Part shown: in pieces, positions 63,596-64,000 of the stretch
Layout of the letters: the number at the start of each line of letters is the position of its first letter
Position numbering within the stretch: the stretch's first letter is position 1
Assembly (NCBI GenBank): GCA_963825625.1
Contig: CAWGUF010000027.1
Coordinates: 11,720-75,719, forward strand
DNA from: CAMDPA01 sp963825625
Lineage (GTDB): Bacteria > Pseudomonadota > Alphaproteobacteria > Rhizobiales > Hyphomicrobiaceae
DNA length: 64,000 bases
Reading direction: 5' to 3'
Translations under genes and position numbers: made by a program
The notes under the pieces: model-generated
Database searches by the model: none
Told to the model about the DNA's origin: nothing
The model's input: only the letters and a program-made list of their open reading frames with translations

Positions 63596-64000
63596 TTTGA
63601 CTTCTCCTGCAGATCTGAGATGCGCGACTTGTGTACGCATAACTACGTAGAAATGGCCGCGGTCAGAATGGAAGTCAAAGGGTGATCACCAGATCGTGAT
63701 TGGTTGCGGTGCGGTGAGACCCCGAAGTCCCCTAACCGCTGCCGTCGCTCCATTCGACGATTGCTGCAGATGCTCATTACCGAAGCGGGTCACGAGGGAC
63801 GGTACGCGGCCTTTTGGCGACTGCAGCACCTCCAGCTCCAGACATGGTCGGCCGGCAGGGTTGCCCTATCAGCGTCGGGCTCGTGGAAGTCTGCACATGT
63901 ACAGATGTGACGGCGGGTTCGAACACATGCGCTGACCGCCAAAGGCTGCACCTCAGTGATCAGTCCGGCCATATCAGATCACGCTACGTATCCACCAAGG
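63596..64000. other. Right edge of the window
   Basis: This contains the upstream region of the small secreted protein. I see no convincing gene in the last 350 bases. Open frames on the plus strand are arginine/serine-rich with no SD or known domain. The missing comM 3' half is not here. Confidence 0.4.

Noticed and set aside
63916..63932. GGGTTCGAAC resembling a tRNA T-loop
   Set aside because: No acceptor, D-arm or anticodon arm can be folded around it. I found no tRNA or rRNA gene in the window.

Overview
The window (about 60-65% GC over most of its length) reads as a chromosomal segment of an alphaproteobacterium, most likely order Hyphomicrobiales (Rhizobiales). The main evidence is the order rho - mnmE - mnmG - rsmG - parA - parB with parS-type palindromes, the block gshB - yraN - rsmI next to an LpoA-like lipoprotein gene, and an intact argG. 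The genus cannot be read from sequence alone.

Layout. 0-7 kb: betaine-lipid gene btaA, a DedA membrane protein, a luciferase-type monooxygenase, ribonuclease D, an orphan ParA-like ATPase and a secreted repeat protein. 7.3-8.5 kb: an intact IS1595-family element and a 113-bp MITE, each with a perfect 8-bp target duplication. 8.5-15.3 kb: a first oxidative catabolic block with a frameshifted TRAP binding protein, a Rieske oxygenase, a YghU-type glutathione transferase, a fumarylacetoacetate-hydrolase-family (FAH) enzyme, and a PQQ-type sugar dehydrogenase with its di-haem cytochrome c. 15.6-25.3 kb: the rho/mnm/par partition block, with a heavily broken yyaL-like gene inside it. 25.3-41.1 kb: hydroxy-acid oxidase, glutathione synthetase, YraN, RsmI, LpoA-like lipoprotein, AEC transporter, CoA-transferase pair, AsmA-like protein, argG and polyphosphate kinase 2. 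41.8-53.5 kb: a second catabolic block with a TAXI-type TRAP transporter, three tandem 366/367-residue Rieske oxygenases, a cysteine-desulfurase-like PLP enzyme, two frameshifted genes (a carboxymuconolactone-decarboxylase-family gene and an alpha/beta hydrolase gene), an SMR exporter and another FAH-family enzyme. 53.6-64 kb: comM cut off at its Walker A motif, followed by lower-GC accessory DNA with a helicase-primase fusion gene, a minimal metallopeptidase, a second copy of the first IS, a TadG-like von Willebrand protein, a second IS1595-type element and small ORFs.

How it works together. The two catabolic blocks pair TRAP uptake of small carboxylates with Rieske hydroxylation or O-demethylation and FAH-type cleavage, and the CoA-transferase pair could feed the products into central metabolism. 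Related hairpins preceded by GTGTAGCGCA lie in front of one gene of each block. The partition block suggests that the window lies near the replication origin.

Oddities. At least seven genes are broken, and every frameshift I could place is explained by an extra base (about 17 in total), never by a clear deletion. This is either real insertion-biased decay or a sequence-quality problem, and it should be settled before the pseudogene calls are trusted.
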